From contig NC_058524.1 of the NCBI RefSeq assembly GCF_904849725.1, forward strand, positions 507,206,263-507,270,262: a stretch of 64,000 nucleotides of DNA. The letters run 5' to 3'. Each line of letters starts with the position of its first letter. Position 1 is the first letter of the stretch. This stretch comes from Hordeum vulgare subsp. vulgare. Taxonomy: Eukaryota > Streptophyta > Magnoliopsida > Poales > Poaceae. The notes beneath the pieces are model-generated. The model made no database searches. It was not told where the DNA came from and saw only the letters and a list, made by a program, of their open reading frames with translations. Both the position numbers and the translations under genes were made by a program. Below are positions 22,930 to 33,300 of this stretch, piece after piece.

Positions 22930-24345
22930 TGTAAGTGCATCTAGTGCCCCTTAGTGATTTTGGTGGTTTGAAGACTTATAGGTTAAGTATCTAATGTGTT
23001 TATGAGTGTACACAGGATCTATAAGTCATTGAGGAGTTTGAGATATTTGAAGAATATCGACCCCTAAAAATATATGTCTTCAGTTGAAGAAATTGGTCTG
23101 AAGCTGAAGAAATGAATCGCGAAGAATTTACGATGAAATTGATATTCCTCATGAAGATATTGATATTGAGAAGATCGGTGGTTCCTGAAGAAAATCGTTC
23201 TGAAGAAATTGAAGCGTGAAGATTTTCGTTTTCTGTTTTACTTTCTTCGCATTTGATGAATAGGAACACCGTACTGTTAAAGGGTGTCAAAGTAACACTA
23301 GGGAATGGATTTCCTCATGATGCTCAACCCAAGCCAAATCCTACCAAAAGCCTCAAGTGAGGAATATGAGTGACATGAGGACTCTCACAGTTGAGAGTCC
23401 CGACCGTTTCGATAAGCCACGCCAAGTCACTGATCTTATCCACTCCAACGGTCATATTATTTAAGGGCATTAATGTCAAATCATGTCGGGATGCTCCCAG
23501 GCTATAAATAGCCGCCCCCCACAACCACTAGCTGGTTGGCTGCTCCGTTCGAAACTGACACTTGTCATAAGAGCAACCCAAATTCCTCAGAGCCTACGAG
23601 AGTAAATCATCAGTGAGGAAATACACCACCCACCGAAACCACAAACCAAACCTAGTGATTGAGCATCACTGAAGAAGTTGTTCCTATGTGGGACTGAAGC
23701 CTTTTACCTTTGAGGACTGTGCATCCTCCAGACGGTTAGACGTCATGGTCTAGAGCAATCCAGCAATCAATTGTGGATCGCCGGGTGACCGAGTTTGTGA
23801 GGGTTTGGAAGTCTGCCCTGAAGACTTACCACGAGTGTTGGGCGAGGACTGTGTGTCCTTAGCTCAAGGAGAATATGGTAGGGACTGTGTGTCCCGAGAC
23901 TGGGTGTCCTTTGGTTTAAATACCAAGCCGCTCCAAACCAGATGTACAACTGTCACATCAGTTGGAACTGGGTCATCAACAACAGTCTTCACCAAGAATC
24001 GGGTTCTAATTCCTCAACTCTTTACATTCTCTGTATTATGTGTTGATGACTTTCACTGTGACTGTTTGAAGAATTTGCTGAAGACTTTCTCTGAATTTCC
24101 TCAACCCCAAATTCTTCACTTGAGTAAATCATCATCTGTATTCTGCGTGCCTGCTTGCTGTGCAATCTGTTTTTATAATCTTCACTCTGTAATACTGCTG
24201 TTGTGAACAATTGCACAACTGATCCTTAACTGTTTCCGCTGTAAGTTAGTCATTAGTGAGGAATTTCCTCAAAAGGAATTTCCTCAGTGATGAAATTCTA
24301 AAAATCTCCTATTCACCCCCCTCTAGTCGATATAACGCACTTTCA
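22930..24345 (+). repeat. 3' LTR of the Maximus-like Sirevirus
   Basis: The LTR is 1416 bases. It begins TGTAAGTGC and ends GCACTTTCA, giving a 9-base inverted terminal pair with one mismatch. TATAAATA at 23503-23510 is the likely promoter box. The next five bases, ATGGG (24346-24350), are the expected target-site copy; the left copy is outside the window. Confidence 0.9.
23503..23510 (+). promoter_or_regulatory. LTR TATA box (Maximus-like)
   Basis: TATAAATA in the context CAGGCTATAAATAGCC lies about 570 bases into the LTR, with a C-rich stretch directly downstream. This is the standard layout of an LTR core promoter. Confidence 0.65.
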
Positions 24346-24585
24346 ATGGGCTAACCGTGATGATAGGAGAGAGGACGACTTCACATCTTTACAAGTTGTA
24401 AGGAAGCACTATTGCAGAAGAGTTGAGCTGAAGGAGTAGCAGTGGAGTCTGAGGGTGGCGGCGGGTTAGACCTGTCGGGTAGCTCTAAGTAAGTTAGAAA
24501 TAAGACAATCCAAGTCCGGAGTACATGGAGGCTCGATGCATGGACGACTTCTAGGATGACGGAGAATATTCGTCAAGGTGGAGTT
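24346..24585 (+). other. Non-coding 3' remnant of a copia-like element
   Basis: No gene is visible. The stretch ends in CAAGGTGGAGTT (24574-24585), which looks like a purine tract followed at once by an LTR start. It is probably the 3' untranslated end of the short-LTR element at 24586, cut on its left by the Maximus insertion. Confidence 0.4.
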
Positions 24586-24926
24586 TGTTATATTTGTGTT
24601 GAATATTATGTATGCAAGGGTTACGTGGACTTGGAGTTGTAATTTGTGTGGATAGATACGAGTCGTGTAAGATTCGGACACGTTGTATCCTAGGCCTATT
24701 ATATATCGAGGGACACCACACGCTGTAACTCATGACGACCGGATAGCAATAGGTAGGGGGGAGCCGGCGACTTGTGCCGGCGGCCGGGCTGCCGGTGTTA
24801 CGTTATCTTGGGAAGAAGCGTCCGTAGTCAATGCCCCGGGGATCTAGCCATATCGATGAATCTCATTAATAAATATCGTGCCTCGGTGTGTCGTCTATGA
24901 TCTTGCATTTGTGTCTTATTGTAACA
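24586..24926 (+). repeat. Short LTR (about 341 bp), copia-like
   Basis: TGTTATATTT at the start and TATTGTAACA at the end give inverted ends TGTTA/TAACA, with a purine tract directly upstream. The interior has a GC-rich patch and a TAATAAATA polyadenylation-like region near the end. Only one copy is in the window, so the call rests on terminal structure and general recognition. Confidence 0.5.
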
Positions 24927-25245
24927 CATACGCCATCGGCCTCACCAACCCGGCGACGCCAGAACTTCAACGCGTGTACGCGCTTGCAGAAATCCTTCAG
25001 ATTTTCGCCTGCATGTCTGAAGGGACAACCCAAAAAAGCAAGGTAAAACCAAGGAACATCCCAGCTGCACCAAACCCAAAGACTACTACTTCACCTGTTG
25101 ATTATGTGCCTCCATCTACGCCAATCGCGACGATGCAGCAGATAGGATAGGTGCGATGCGGCATACCAAGAGAGGAACTGGTGGCCTCCAAGCTTATGGC
25201 AGGACAAGGGCCCCCCTCTTCGTCCTCTGCATAATTTAAATCCTC
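24927..25245 (+). other. Region upstream of LINE ORF2
   Basis: An open frame runs through 24878-25150 across the short-LTR end, so its start is not meaningful. The part from 24927 might be a remnant of LINE ORF1 or its leader. No zinc knuckle or other motif is visible. Function unknown. Confidence 0.3.
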
Positions 25246-26149
25246 ATGCCGTTAAATAAAAAGTGGAACATCCTAGTCTGGAATGTGCACGGAATAAATT
25301 ATGATAAAAAACTATTAGCGATTAGGAATGCTATTGAACTATCTATATGTATGGTTATTTGTTTACAAGAGACTAAGCACAGAGAGTTTGATCAAAATTT
25401 TATTCGTACCTTCTGCCCAAAACAATTTTGATAAATTTAAATATTTTCCATCTCGTGGAGCATCCGGCGGTATTATCACAATATGGAACAGTTCGGCACT
25501 GGATGGCTCTCTAGATTTCTCTGATTTACTTTCTTTGGGGATTTCATTCAACTCTAGAACTTCTGGGCATTCTTGGACTCTGTATAATGTTTATGGCCCG
25601 TGTCGTGGTGCCAAAAGAACCTTATTTACAGATTGGATGTACGATCTGGATATCCGAGACTGAAGATTGGACCCTTGTTGCAGATTTTAGCTTTATTCTT
25701 TCACCTCAAAATCGAAATAGATCGGGCAGTGATACAAATGACATTCTTCTCTTCAATGATATTATTAGATACCAAGCGCTCTTTGAAATTCCATTGAAAG
25801 GACATTCCCTTAGATGGAGCAATATGCAAGAAGACCCGCTCCTCGAACAGATTGACTGGTTTTTAACGTCGAGCCACTTGACACAAACCTGCCCAATTAC
25901 CCGTGTTACAGTCCATGGTAAGCGTGTGTCAGATCACTCCCCGTGTGTCATCAATATTGAAACTAGCATCCCGAAAAGCAAAATCTTACGGTTTGAAGTA
26001 TTAGATAAATCACCCGGTATTTATGGATGTTGTGCGGACCTCTTGGAATAAGCCATGCTATGCAAAAAATAGTGCAACGCCCATGTGCAGAAAAATGAAG
26101 AACCTAAGATATGACTTCAAAAACTAGAGTAAGGGGATTTCCTGTCTCA
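25246..26149 (+). pseudogene. LINE ORF2, endonuclease domain
   Basis: The ATG at 25246 opens ILVWNVHGI and CLQETK, the first conserved blocks of LINE endonucleases. The frame shifts near 25425 (then ASGGIITIWN and YNVYGPCRGAK) and again near 25660. The final blocks are VADFSFI, where GDFN is expected, EQIDWFL, and SDHSPCVI with the catalytic Asp-His. The domain would nick the target DNA. At 26149 the coding sequence is cut by the Helitron and resumes in frame at 30697. Confidence 0.85.
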
Positions 26150-26231
26150 TCTCTTATTTACTAATTAGAGGCACCTTTCATCATCTCTCATTAATCCACA
26201 TCATCGAAATTAATTCAACCATTAGATTGTA

Positions 26232-26508
26232 CTCCCTTCATTACATTATATTGGGGGTATTTTTCCACAATTAGAAGAAAATAAGAAGCATGACATTAAT
26301 TAGCCTATTAATTGGGGTGTTTTGAAAACCGTCTTCACCAATGCATGCGACGAAGTCGCTCGTTTAGTGGACGGGGGTTACTAATGCGTCAATTTTATGA
26401 TTAATTAGGCGCTTTTACAGCTCGTCGGCTCGGTTTTTCCTATCAATAAAAAAACGTCTAGGTCCGAGAGCCCTATGAGATACGTCCAATATACTGTGAT
26501 GGAGGGAG
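26232..26508. mobile_element. Stowaway-like MITE, 277 bp
   Basis: It is flanked by TA (26230-26231 and 26509-26510). The ends CTCCCTTCATTACATTATAT and the complement of ATATACTGTGATGGAGGGAG match at most positions. It has no coding capacity. Confidence 0.75.
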
Positions 26509-26532
26509 TATAATTTATGATCAGGATAAGAG

Positions 26533-26795
26533 AAGAACTTACGTAATGTAGATGATGTCGCCCCATAGGAAACTGTATATGACACGTAAGTCCTACTCCC
26601 TCCGTCCTAAATTTTTTGTCTTAAGTTTATCTACAAATGAATGTATGTAAATAGTAAAACATGACTAGATACATTCATATGTAGACAAATTTAAGATAAG
26701 AATTCTGGGACGGAGGGAGTACATTTCAAAGAAGAACTTACGTAACGTAGATGATGTCGCCCTATAGGAAACTGTATATGACACGTAAGTCCTAC
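26533..26795. repeat. ~60-bp direct duplication on both sides of a MITE
   Basis: A stretch starting GAAGAACTTACGTAA and ending ACACGTAAGTCCTAC occurs at about 26533-26596 and again at about 26732-26795, with two or three differences. The 124-bp Stowaway MITE plus a few bases lies between the copies. This is far longer than the TA that Stowaway duplicates. Confidence 0.8.
26596..26719. mobile_element. Stowaway MITE, 124 bp
   Basis: The terminal inverted repeats CTCCCTCCGTCC and GGACGGAGGGAG are perfect and flanked by TA. The interior can fold back on itself over most of its length. Confidence 0.85.
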
Positions 26796-26959
26796 GTAAG
26801 AAATGAGGAAAGTATCACGTACAAAAAAGTGAACGCCTCACTTACAAAAGAAATATCTCTCCCTAATAATAAAGCAAATAGGGTTTCCATCGTACGTCGT
26901 GCATATTTTGCAAAAAATTCCCTTTATTTTTCAGTAATTAACCCGTCGTCCCTCTTTAA

Positions 26960-27880
26960 GTGAGGGACCAGGAAAACGTTTCGTTGCGCGCCGAGTTTGC
27001 AAGTGCGACACCTTCTGCAACAGTTGGGGCATCCGCCGCTACATCACCTTGGACCCTGGAGCAGCTCGAGAGGGCGGCGCTCAGCGCCATCCACGCCGAC
27101 TCCATCACCGTGCGCAGCACCGTCACGATCCACCAGGCGCGGAGGAGGAGCCTCGCGATCAACCACCCGGGCCTAGCCCAGATGCCACCGCCGCCGCCGT
27201 CGGACCACGGGATGAATGCCCTCAGGTTCCTCGCCAGCGGCAAGGCCCCCTTCGACGTGCGCTTCGACGTAGACGACGAGATCTTCGAGGCGCACCGGAT
27301 GGTGGTGGCCGCGCAGTCGGCGTGGTTCGAGGGCCTCCTCTACGGCCACGGCCGCGAGGCCGGGAAGGACATACTCGAGGTCGGCGGCGACACCGTCACC
27401 GCGGAGGCGTTCCGCGGCGTGCTTCACTTCATCTACACCGACGAGCTCCCCGTTGAGGCCACCAAGGGGAGGGGGTCGTACGATTTGATGGTGCGGCTGT
27501 TCGAGGCCGCCGACTACTACCTCATCAAGGACGAGTTGAAGCTGATGTGCGCGTGTAGGCTGGGCGAGTTCATCAAGGACTCCACCGTCAAAGCGCTCAT
27601 GGAGATCGTGGAGGCCTACTCGTGCAAGCTACGTAGCGTGCAAGGACCTCTTGCAGGCGTGCCAGAACTTTGCGGCGCGCAGGGGACTGAGGTTGCTGCC
27701 GAACCTAGAAAACATGCAGAGCGCCATAAAGAGGGGATTGTTGGCGTCCAGCTCCAGCGGCGCCCTGCTCCCGCGACGGGGAGGATCATGGACGAGTGTC
27801 GGCTCCGTCGACGAGCAGCTGAGTGAAATTTTCTTGCATGCATGCATGCATATGGTATGTACACTTCCTACTATCTAGGG
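26960..27880 (+). pseudogene. Captured MATH-BTB/POZ gene fragment
   Basis: This is a GC-rich open frame of 288 codons with no ATG before residue 75. Residues ~38-60 (AIHADSITVRSTVTI) look like the last strand of a MATH domain. A BTB/POZ domain follows at ~86-200 (FDVRFDVDDEIFEAHRMVVA, GVLHFIYTDELP, FEAADYYLIKDELK), then BACK-like helices. A one-base frameshift near 27625 moves the C-terminus (ACKDLLQACQNFAARRGL) into another frame, ending near 27880. Intact plant MATH-BTB proteins recruit substrates to CUL3 ubiquitin ligases; this copy lacks most of MATH. It sits inside the Helitron, whose surroundings are AT-rich, so it is a captured exon. Expression is unknown. Confidence 0.85.
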
Positions 27881-28564
27881 TAAACTATTAGACTACATTT
27901 ATTATAGGGCGGGTTGTATAATGATCTATCGATATAGCTAGGCCACACATGCATCCACGCGCCGACCAGCGCCTCGTGCAAACTAGGAAGGAGGACCGAG
28001 AGGGACAGGCGAGGGGCCAACACATGAAGAGAAAAAGAGTAAGCTCTGAAGAGACACGCGGAGAGCACGAGGAAGAAGGTCGAGGCAAAACACTACTCTG
28101 ACCACTTGGTTCACGCTAGCTAATACCTCTGTTATTTCGTCGTATGTAATTATGCTGGCTGCTCGTGGGATATCCAGACTGAAATGTTCCATAAATATAT
28201 TTCGTTTGTCCACGGGCGACCAGGTATAAATTTATGCAGCCTAAATTAGTGGGCGTGGTCTTGAATCATGGTTATTGGATTAAGAGCGTGTTTTTTCCCA
28301 TTGCAACGCACGAGCTCTTTTGCTATTAATAAAAAGAAGCGAAGCCTCGCGTACTAAAAACAGAAATGCCTCACGTACGAGAAAAAAAAAGAAGCCTCAC
28401 CTAAGCAAAACATCCACCCGGTCCTAGGAATTAAAAATTATATGCAGAGACGTGCTCCCCATGGTCTTACTACTTAGTTGAAAAAAAATCTGCCGCCATA
28501 TCTCTACGTTTCCTTCAACCCTTTAGAAACGAGATTGCATCCGCCTAAGAATCCATATGTGTTA
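27881..28564 (+). other. Helitron interior without a recognised gene
   Basis: The sequence returns to moderate and then AT-rich composition. A TATAAAT-like string occurs at about 28224. Several short frames are chance. Part may be flanking sequence of the captured BTB gene, but nothing supports a second gene. Confidence 0.4.
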
Positions 28565-28957
28565 GGATCTGTTTGAAACCATAATAGATTATAATAATCT
28601 GGATTATGAAGATAAATTATATAATCTGATTTATAAAAATAATCTAGGTGAATATGTTTGGAGGCCAGATTATATAAACTGTAATCTAGGTTTTACATTG
28701 CATAATGACCTGTCTACCCTCTGTTTTATTTTAAAAGAAGAGGGTAGCGGTGGTAGAAATGTTATTATCTTCAACTTTACAAGGGTAATGGGTCATTAGC
28801 AATCCATAAACTGATTTTAGCTGGTATAGAGTAGATTATGAGTTTTTAATAATTTATCCATCTAGTTTCTATAATCTACACTATAAATTGTCCTGTTTGG
28901 AGACATAATAAATTATAAAAACTGGATTATATAATGTAGGTGGTTTCAAACAGGGCC
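28565..28957. mobile_element. Tourist/PIF-Harbinger-like MITE, 393 bp
   Basis: It is flanked by TTA on both sides (28562-28564 and 28958-28960). The ends GGATCTGTTTGAAACCA and the complement of GGTTTCAAACAGGGCC match in the core. The interior is AT-rich with repeated AATCT/AGATT words that can pair. No transposase is encoded. Confidence 0.8.
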
Positions 28958-28960
28958 TTA

Positions 28961-29896
28961 CATTAGAAAACATAAAATATAAGCTCACCTAACATATTAA
29001 ATACTTTTCTAGAAAAGTAGGGATGGAGTTACCCATCCATGCGTGACACACTAGGTAAGTATATTGTGCATACATGCATCTATGTATGCGGATTATTTTT
29101 TCTGATCAAAAAATGACTATGCACACAATCACGATGCATATATGCGTCTACTATACAAATCATGCATGTATATATATTCCCGAATCTGTATGTGACACGA
29201 ACAGTGTTTTCATAAAATATTAAAAGCCCACTGTAAAAAAGTTCTAAAACTATGTAGCAAACATGCGTAATAAGAAATCCTAAAATATATTTAAAATAAA
29301 TCAAGATTGCTAAACTGTGCAGGCGCATAAGAGATACATTGATTTAAGAAATGAGGGGTCTAGATAAAGTTTCATATTTAGGACACTTATGGATAAGTGC
29401 ATGCCAATGAAGATCACTTAATTAAGTAAAAAATATAATTTATTAGTAGCCAAAGAAAACCATTGTTATTGTTTTTCCCGATGAATCAGTTGGGATCATG
29501 GATCAATTTCCCAAAATGTACAAACCACTTTCAAAATCCTAAAGGTGGGCATCCAATAATTTATTGGAACATTTAGAATAGAGAAGGGCAAGCTTCTAGA
29601 AATTTACAGGTCAAAGCAAATTTCTCATTTTAATATTGAAATATATATATATATAAGGATGACCTCTAGAACGATGCGATCCAGGTGAAAAAAAGTTGAC
29701 CAGAATGTTCTTTGGCAATTTATTGGAAAGACAAATAAGGCTTTCAAAAGTTTAATAACAATCTTCCAGAAGTTCGATGATTTTTAAATATTATAAAAGT
29801 ACAAGGGTAATCTTGAAGTGAGACATGTCTCATAATGAAGCATGAGACTTAGTGGCACTTGACTGGTGGGACGCCGATGTGTTACATAGGTTTATA
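28961..29896 (+). other. AT-rich Helitron interior
   Basis: About 940 bases with no recognisable coding sequence. It includes a short AT dinucleotide run near 29640-29655. I see no gene or named element here. Confidence 0.4.
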
Positions 29897-30054
29897 CTCC
29901 CTTCGTTTCTAAATATAGGACCTTTTAAAAATTGTACTATAAACTACATACGGATGTACATAGACATATTTAGAGCATAGATTCACTCATCTTGTTTCGT
30001 ATGTAGTCTTCTAGTGAAATACTTAAAAGGTCTTATATTTTAGAACAGAGGGAG
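29897..30054. mobile_element. Stowaway MITE, 158 bp
   Basis: TA flanks it at 29895-29896 and 30055-30056. The ends CTCCCTTCGTTTCTAAATAT and the complement of ATATTTTAGAACAGAGGGAG are inverted repeats. The inner arms continue, with AGGACCTTTTAA opposite TTAAAAGGTCTT. Confidence 0.85.
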
Positions 30055-30087
30055 TATGTTTGTGTGCATGCACATGTGACATGTAAA

Positions 30088-30150
30088 GCGAGCGAGCGAG
30101 CGAGCGAGTGAGTGAGTGAGTGTGTGTGTGTGGAGAGAGAGAGCGAGGGA
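30088..30150 (+). repeat. Compound microsatellite (GCGA)n(GTGA)n(GT)n(GA)n
   Basis: Tetranucleotide GCGA/GTGA units grade into GT and then GA dinucleotides within about 60 bases. Such compound repeats are length-variable. Confidence 0.9.
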
Positions 30151-30667
30151 GCCCGTGCAGAGGGACGGAGAGACCATGTAGACAGAACTAAGAGTGATCG
30201 ACTTTAGCTAACTCCTCCCAAAATGTTGGTAGCTCATATATGTTTTTGTCGAATATTTTAATCATACATATCATGTATATGCAAGCAGTAATTGTGTCAG
30301 TGTAACCAGTAGAAAGAAAAATAAAAAAGTAACAACGTTTCAGAACATTCAAAAGTAGATAATATATGCACAATAATGTTTACAACACATTTTCAATGTA
30401 GTTAGTCATTACAAAAGTTAGGAGTTAAATATATTAGGATGTCACCACTTTTGTTTGTGAGGCACAATGCGTAATAAAAAAATAAAAGATTATCCTGGTT
30501 ATTCCGAGCATAATAGGAAGTAGGAAAATAGAAAACGTTATACACTATGAATATAAATAGTAAATGATGTTTGTAAATATTTTGTACTTTTCCTTCTACA
30601 TGATTCAAACAAAACAATACTTATATAAAGTTCCTTTAACAATATTAAAATTTCCAAAAACTGCTAG

Positions 30668-30696
30668 CCCGTGGAGGAGCACGGGTTGATGACTAG
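30668..30696 (+). other. Helitron 3' terminal hairpin and CTAG
   Basis: The stem CCCGTG (30668-30673) pairs with CACGGG (30680-30685) around GAGGAG, and CTAG ends the element eight bases later. This is the rolling-circle termination signal that defines Helitron 3' ends. Confidence 0.92.
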
Positions 30697-33300
30697 TTGT
30701 ACTAATTGAAAATTGCAACTGGGCTTGAAATGAGTTGGGTGGACCGGATGACCAAAGATCTCTCACTATTCGAGAAACCAATCTCCATAAAAATGTCAAG
30801 GCCCACCTACTCAAACTACTGGAGTATCAAAACCAATATTGGAGGAAACATGTATGATTCGTTATATAAATTTTGGAGAGGAAAACACAAAACTGTTCCA
30901 AGCCTTAGCCATGGAAAGATACAGGAAGAACTCCATAGCTTCACTTAAAAACAATAATGGAGATGTTGTTTCTAATCATGCCTCCATGAAAGAAATTTTA
31001 TTCAGCTCATTCAAACAAAGACTAGGCGAGTCCTCTCCCCCACCATGAAATTTAACCTCGCGGGAATAATTAAAAAGATCGACGGCCTTGAGGCTCTTTC
31101 CACCCCATTCACTACTAAAGAAATTGATGACGTTGTGAAAACAATGCCTATTGATCGAGCACCCGGGCCGGATTGATTCAATGGGGCCTCCCAGAAATCT
31201 TGTTGACAAATCATCAAAATAGACTTCTCCAAATTGTGTGAAGATTTTTATCAGGACACTCTCAACATTAAAAGCATCAATTCAGGATACATCACACTAA
31301 TTCCCAAGATTGGATCCCTTGAAACTGCGAATAACTACCGGCCCATCACACTCTTGAACTGTTGTCTAAAAATTATCACGAAATTTTTGACGAATAGACT
31401 AGAAACATTGATCCTTTGCATAGTGCTTAAAAATTAGTATGGATTCGACCGCTCTAGAATGACCCGAGACTGCCTCGTGTGGGTGTTTGAGAAATAGTTT
31501 TGCTCAAGCACGACTTCACGAAAGCGTTCGACATGATTGAGCACTCCTCAATGTTAGAAATAATGAAGCACATGGGTTTTGGTCAGAGATGGCTGGGTTG
31601 GATACATTTAATTTTCGACACGGGTACATCCTTGATCCTGTTGAACGGAGTGTCGGGTCGGCAGTTTCTTTGACGTTGGGGAGTGCGCCAAGGAGAGCCC
31701 ATGTCCCCTTTCATCTTTGTCCTCGCAACGGACTTGCCGCACACCACTATAAATGACGTGCATAACCGTCAACTCATTGATCTGCCAATTCCAGCTCGGG
31801 GTGCAGCAGACTACCCCATGATCCAATAAGCCAACGACATAATTCTCGTCTTGCCAGCTTGTCCGCGCTAAATCAGTATCATGAAACAACTGCTGGTGGA
31901 TTATGCGCAATCAATTGGACTCAAAATCATTTCTTTAGAAATCTCCTTTGCTCTCCCTGAACTTCCAACCAACACTAATGACAGAGCTAGCTGATTTGCT
32001 GCAATGCTCGATCGCTCGATGCCCTTCACTTACCTCGGACTACCAATGGGAACGACAAGACCTAGTGTGAGTGATCTTATGCCGGTAATCGATAGAGTGG
32101 AGCAAAAACTATCAAGTTTGCTATACATGTTGGACCCAAGGAGTAAATTAACCCTGCTCAACTCACTGCTTACCTCGATTGCTATATATCACATGTGCAC
32201 AATTAAGGTTCCACCAAAACTAATTGAACATTTAGACAATATCAGAAGATGGTGCTTGTGGAGAAAAAGAACAAAGAATGGGGAGAGAAATAATTCGTTG
32301 GCAGCATGGGAGCTAGTGTGTCGCCCAAAGAACAAAGTGAGTTGGGAGTGTTGAATATTAAAGTGTAGAACACGGGATTAGTACTAAAATTCCTTCACAG
32401 CTTCTGCAACAAAAAAGATGTCCCATGGGTGAGCGTCCTCTGGTCCTCATATTATGAAGGGGTGGTGCCCCATTCCCAAGACCCTTGTGGATCATATTCG
32501 TGGTGAGATGTCATGTATTTTAGTGATATATATCATGGAATCACCCAAGTAAAAATTGGAAGAGGCGACATAGCCCCTTTTTGGAAAGACTTGTGGCATG
32601 ATGAACTTCCGATGAACTCACACCCCCGGGCCTTCTCGTACACCCAGATGCCAAATGCCTCAATCGATGATTTCATTGGGATTGCTGCTTTAAGAGATGG
32701 ATTTCATCTACCATTATTGCCACAGTCTAGAAGAGAGACCCTGGACTTACAAGAGATGTCGGCCCCTAGGAGCTTGAGATGGCTAGCCAATATATATAGA
32801 CGTGTGTTTGAGGGGCCAAGTTTACCTTGTCTAAGTATTATCGCTTTTATTTTCAAATCGTCGAGGTGGACAAAGCATTTCAAATGATATGGAAGTTATG
32901 GTGGACAAAGCATTTCAAATGATATGGAAGTCATGATGGACAAAGCATTTCAAATATTTGCGTGGTTATTTTTGGCAGACAGAATTAACATGAAAAATAT
33001 GCAAAAAATAAGACATTACAACGTGGCTGATAATGTTCAGTATGTACTCTATAATAGTGGAGAGGAGAAGACTGCTGAACATCTTTTCTTTGATTATGAG
33101 TTCAACAAAATTTGTTGGGATAAAACGGGCATGAACTTCACCTCTGCGGATGATGGAGTCACGAGGATCAATCTATTGCATGCTAGAAAAGGGAGGTGGA
33201 CACGCCCAATGTTCAAGGAAACATTTGTTACAACAGCATGGAGCATCTCAAAGGAAAGGAATGGGGATATTTTCAAAAGGACCGACCCCCACGATTGAGA
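30697..33300 (+). pseudogene. LINE ORF2, reverse transcriptase and C-terminal domain
   Basis: After the Helitron the LINE frame resumes. RT blocks are visible in several frames: RAPGPD (with a stop after it), YITLIPK and NNYRPITLLN at 31234-31437, RQGEPMSPFIFVLA near 31690, and a YADD box ruined to stop-A-N-D near 31830. FTYLGLPMG with the thumb region is at 32004-32354. The C-terminal reverse-transcriptase zinc-binding-like region (about 32900-33200: FAWLFLADRIN, AEHLFF) follows. A 35-bp tandem duplication at 32867-32956 further shifts the frame. The protein would have carried out target-primed reverse transcription. Confidence 0.88.
32867..32956 (+). repeat. 35-bp tandem duplication in LINE ORF2
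   Basis: The unit beginning TGGACAAAGCATTTCAAATG occurs at 32867-32901 and 32902-32936 and partly again at 32937-32956. Thirty-five is not a multiple of three, so each copy shifts the frame. Confidence 0.9.

Larger units (their letters stand above)
8314..24345 (+). mobile_element. Maximus-like Sirevirus (copia), 3' portion
   Basis: Gag with a CCHC knuckle, an Asp protease, a copia-order integrase-RT-RNase H, a long third ORF after pol, several repeats of an AGGGGGAG purine tract, and an LTR opening TGTAAGTGCATCTAG together define a Sirevirus of the Maximus type. Angela element 1 interrupts its gag on the left, so its 5' LTR and gag start are outside the window. A solo LTR at 15404-19230 interrupts ORF3. 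Point lesions are few, so the copy is degenerate but young-looking. Confidence 0.92.
26150..30696 (+). mobile_element. Non-autonomous Helitron, 4547 bp, carrying a BTB gene fragment
   Basis: The element begins TCTCTTATTTACTAATTAG and ends CTAG at 30693-30696, eight bases after the hairpin CCCGTG-GAGGAG-CACGGG. It lies between a host A (26149) and a host T (30697), the AT target rule for Helitrons. Removing it restores the LINE reading frame exactly. No Rep or helicase coding is present, so it would depend on an autonomous relative. It carries a MATH-BTB/POZ fragment (26960-27880), three Stowaway-like MITEs, one Tourist-like MITE and a microsatellite. Confidence 0.92.

Noticed and set aside
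27049..27456. A 135-codon arginine-rich frame within the BTB fragment.
   Set aside because: It is an out-of-frame shadow of the high-GC BTB coding sequence.
26159..30707. TACTAATT at 26159-26166 and 30700-30707 looked like an 8-bp target duplication around a hAT-like element.
   Set aside because: The Helitron boundaries (TC at 26150, CTAG at 30696, A/T target) restore the LINE frame exactly, which the 8-bp model does not; the match is coincidental.
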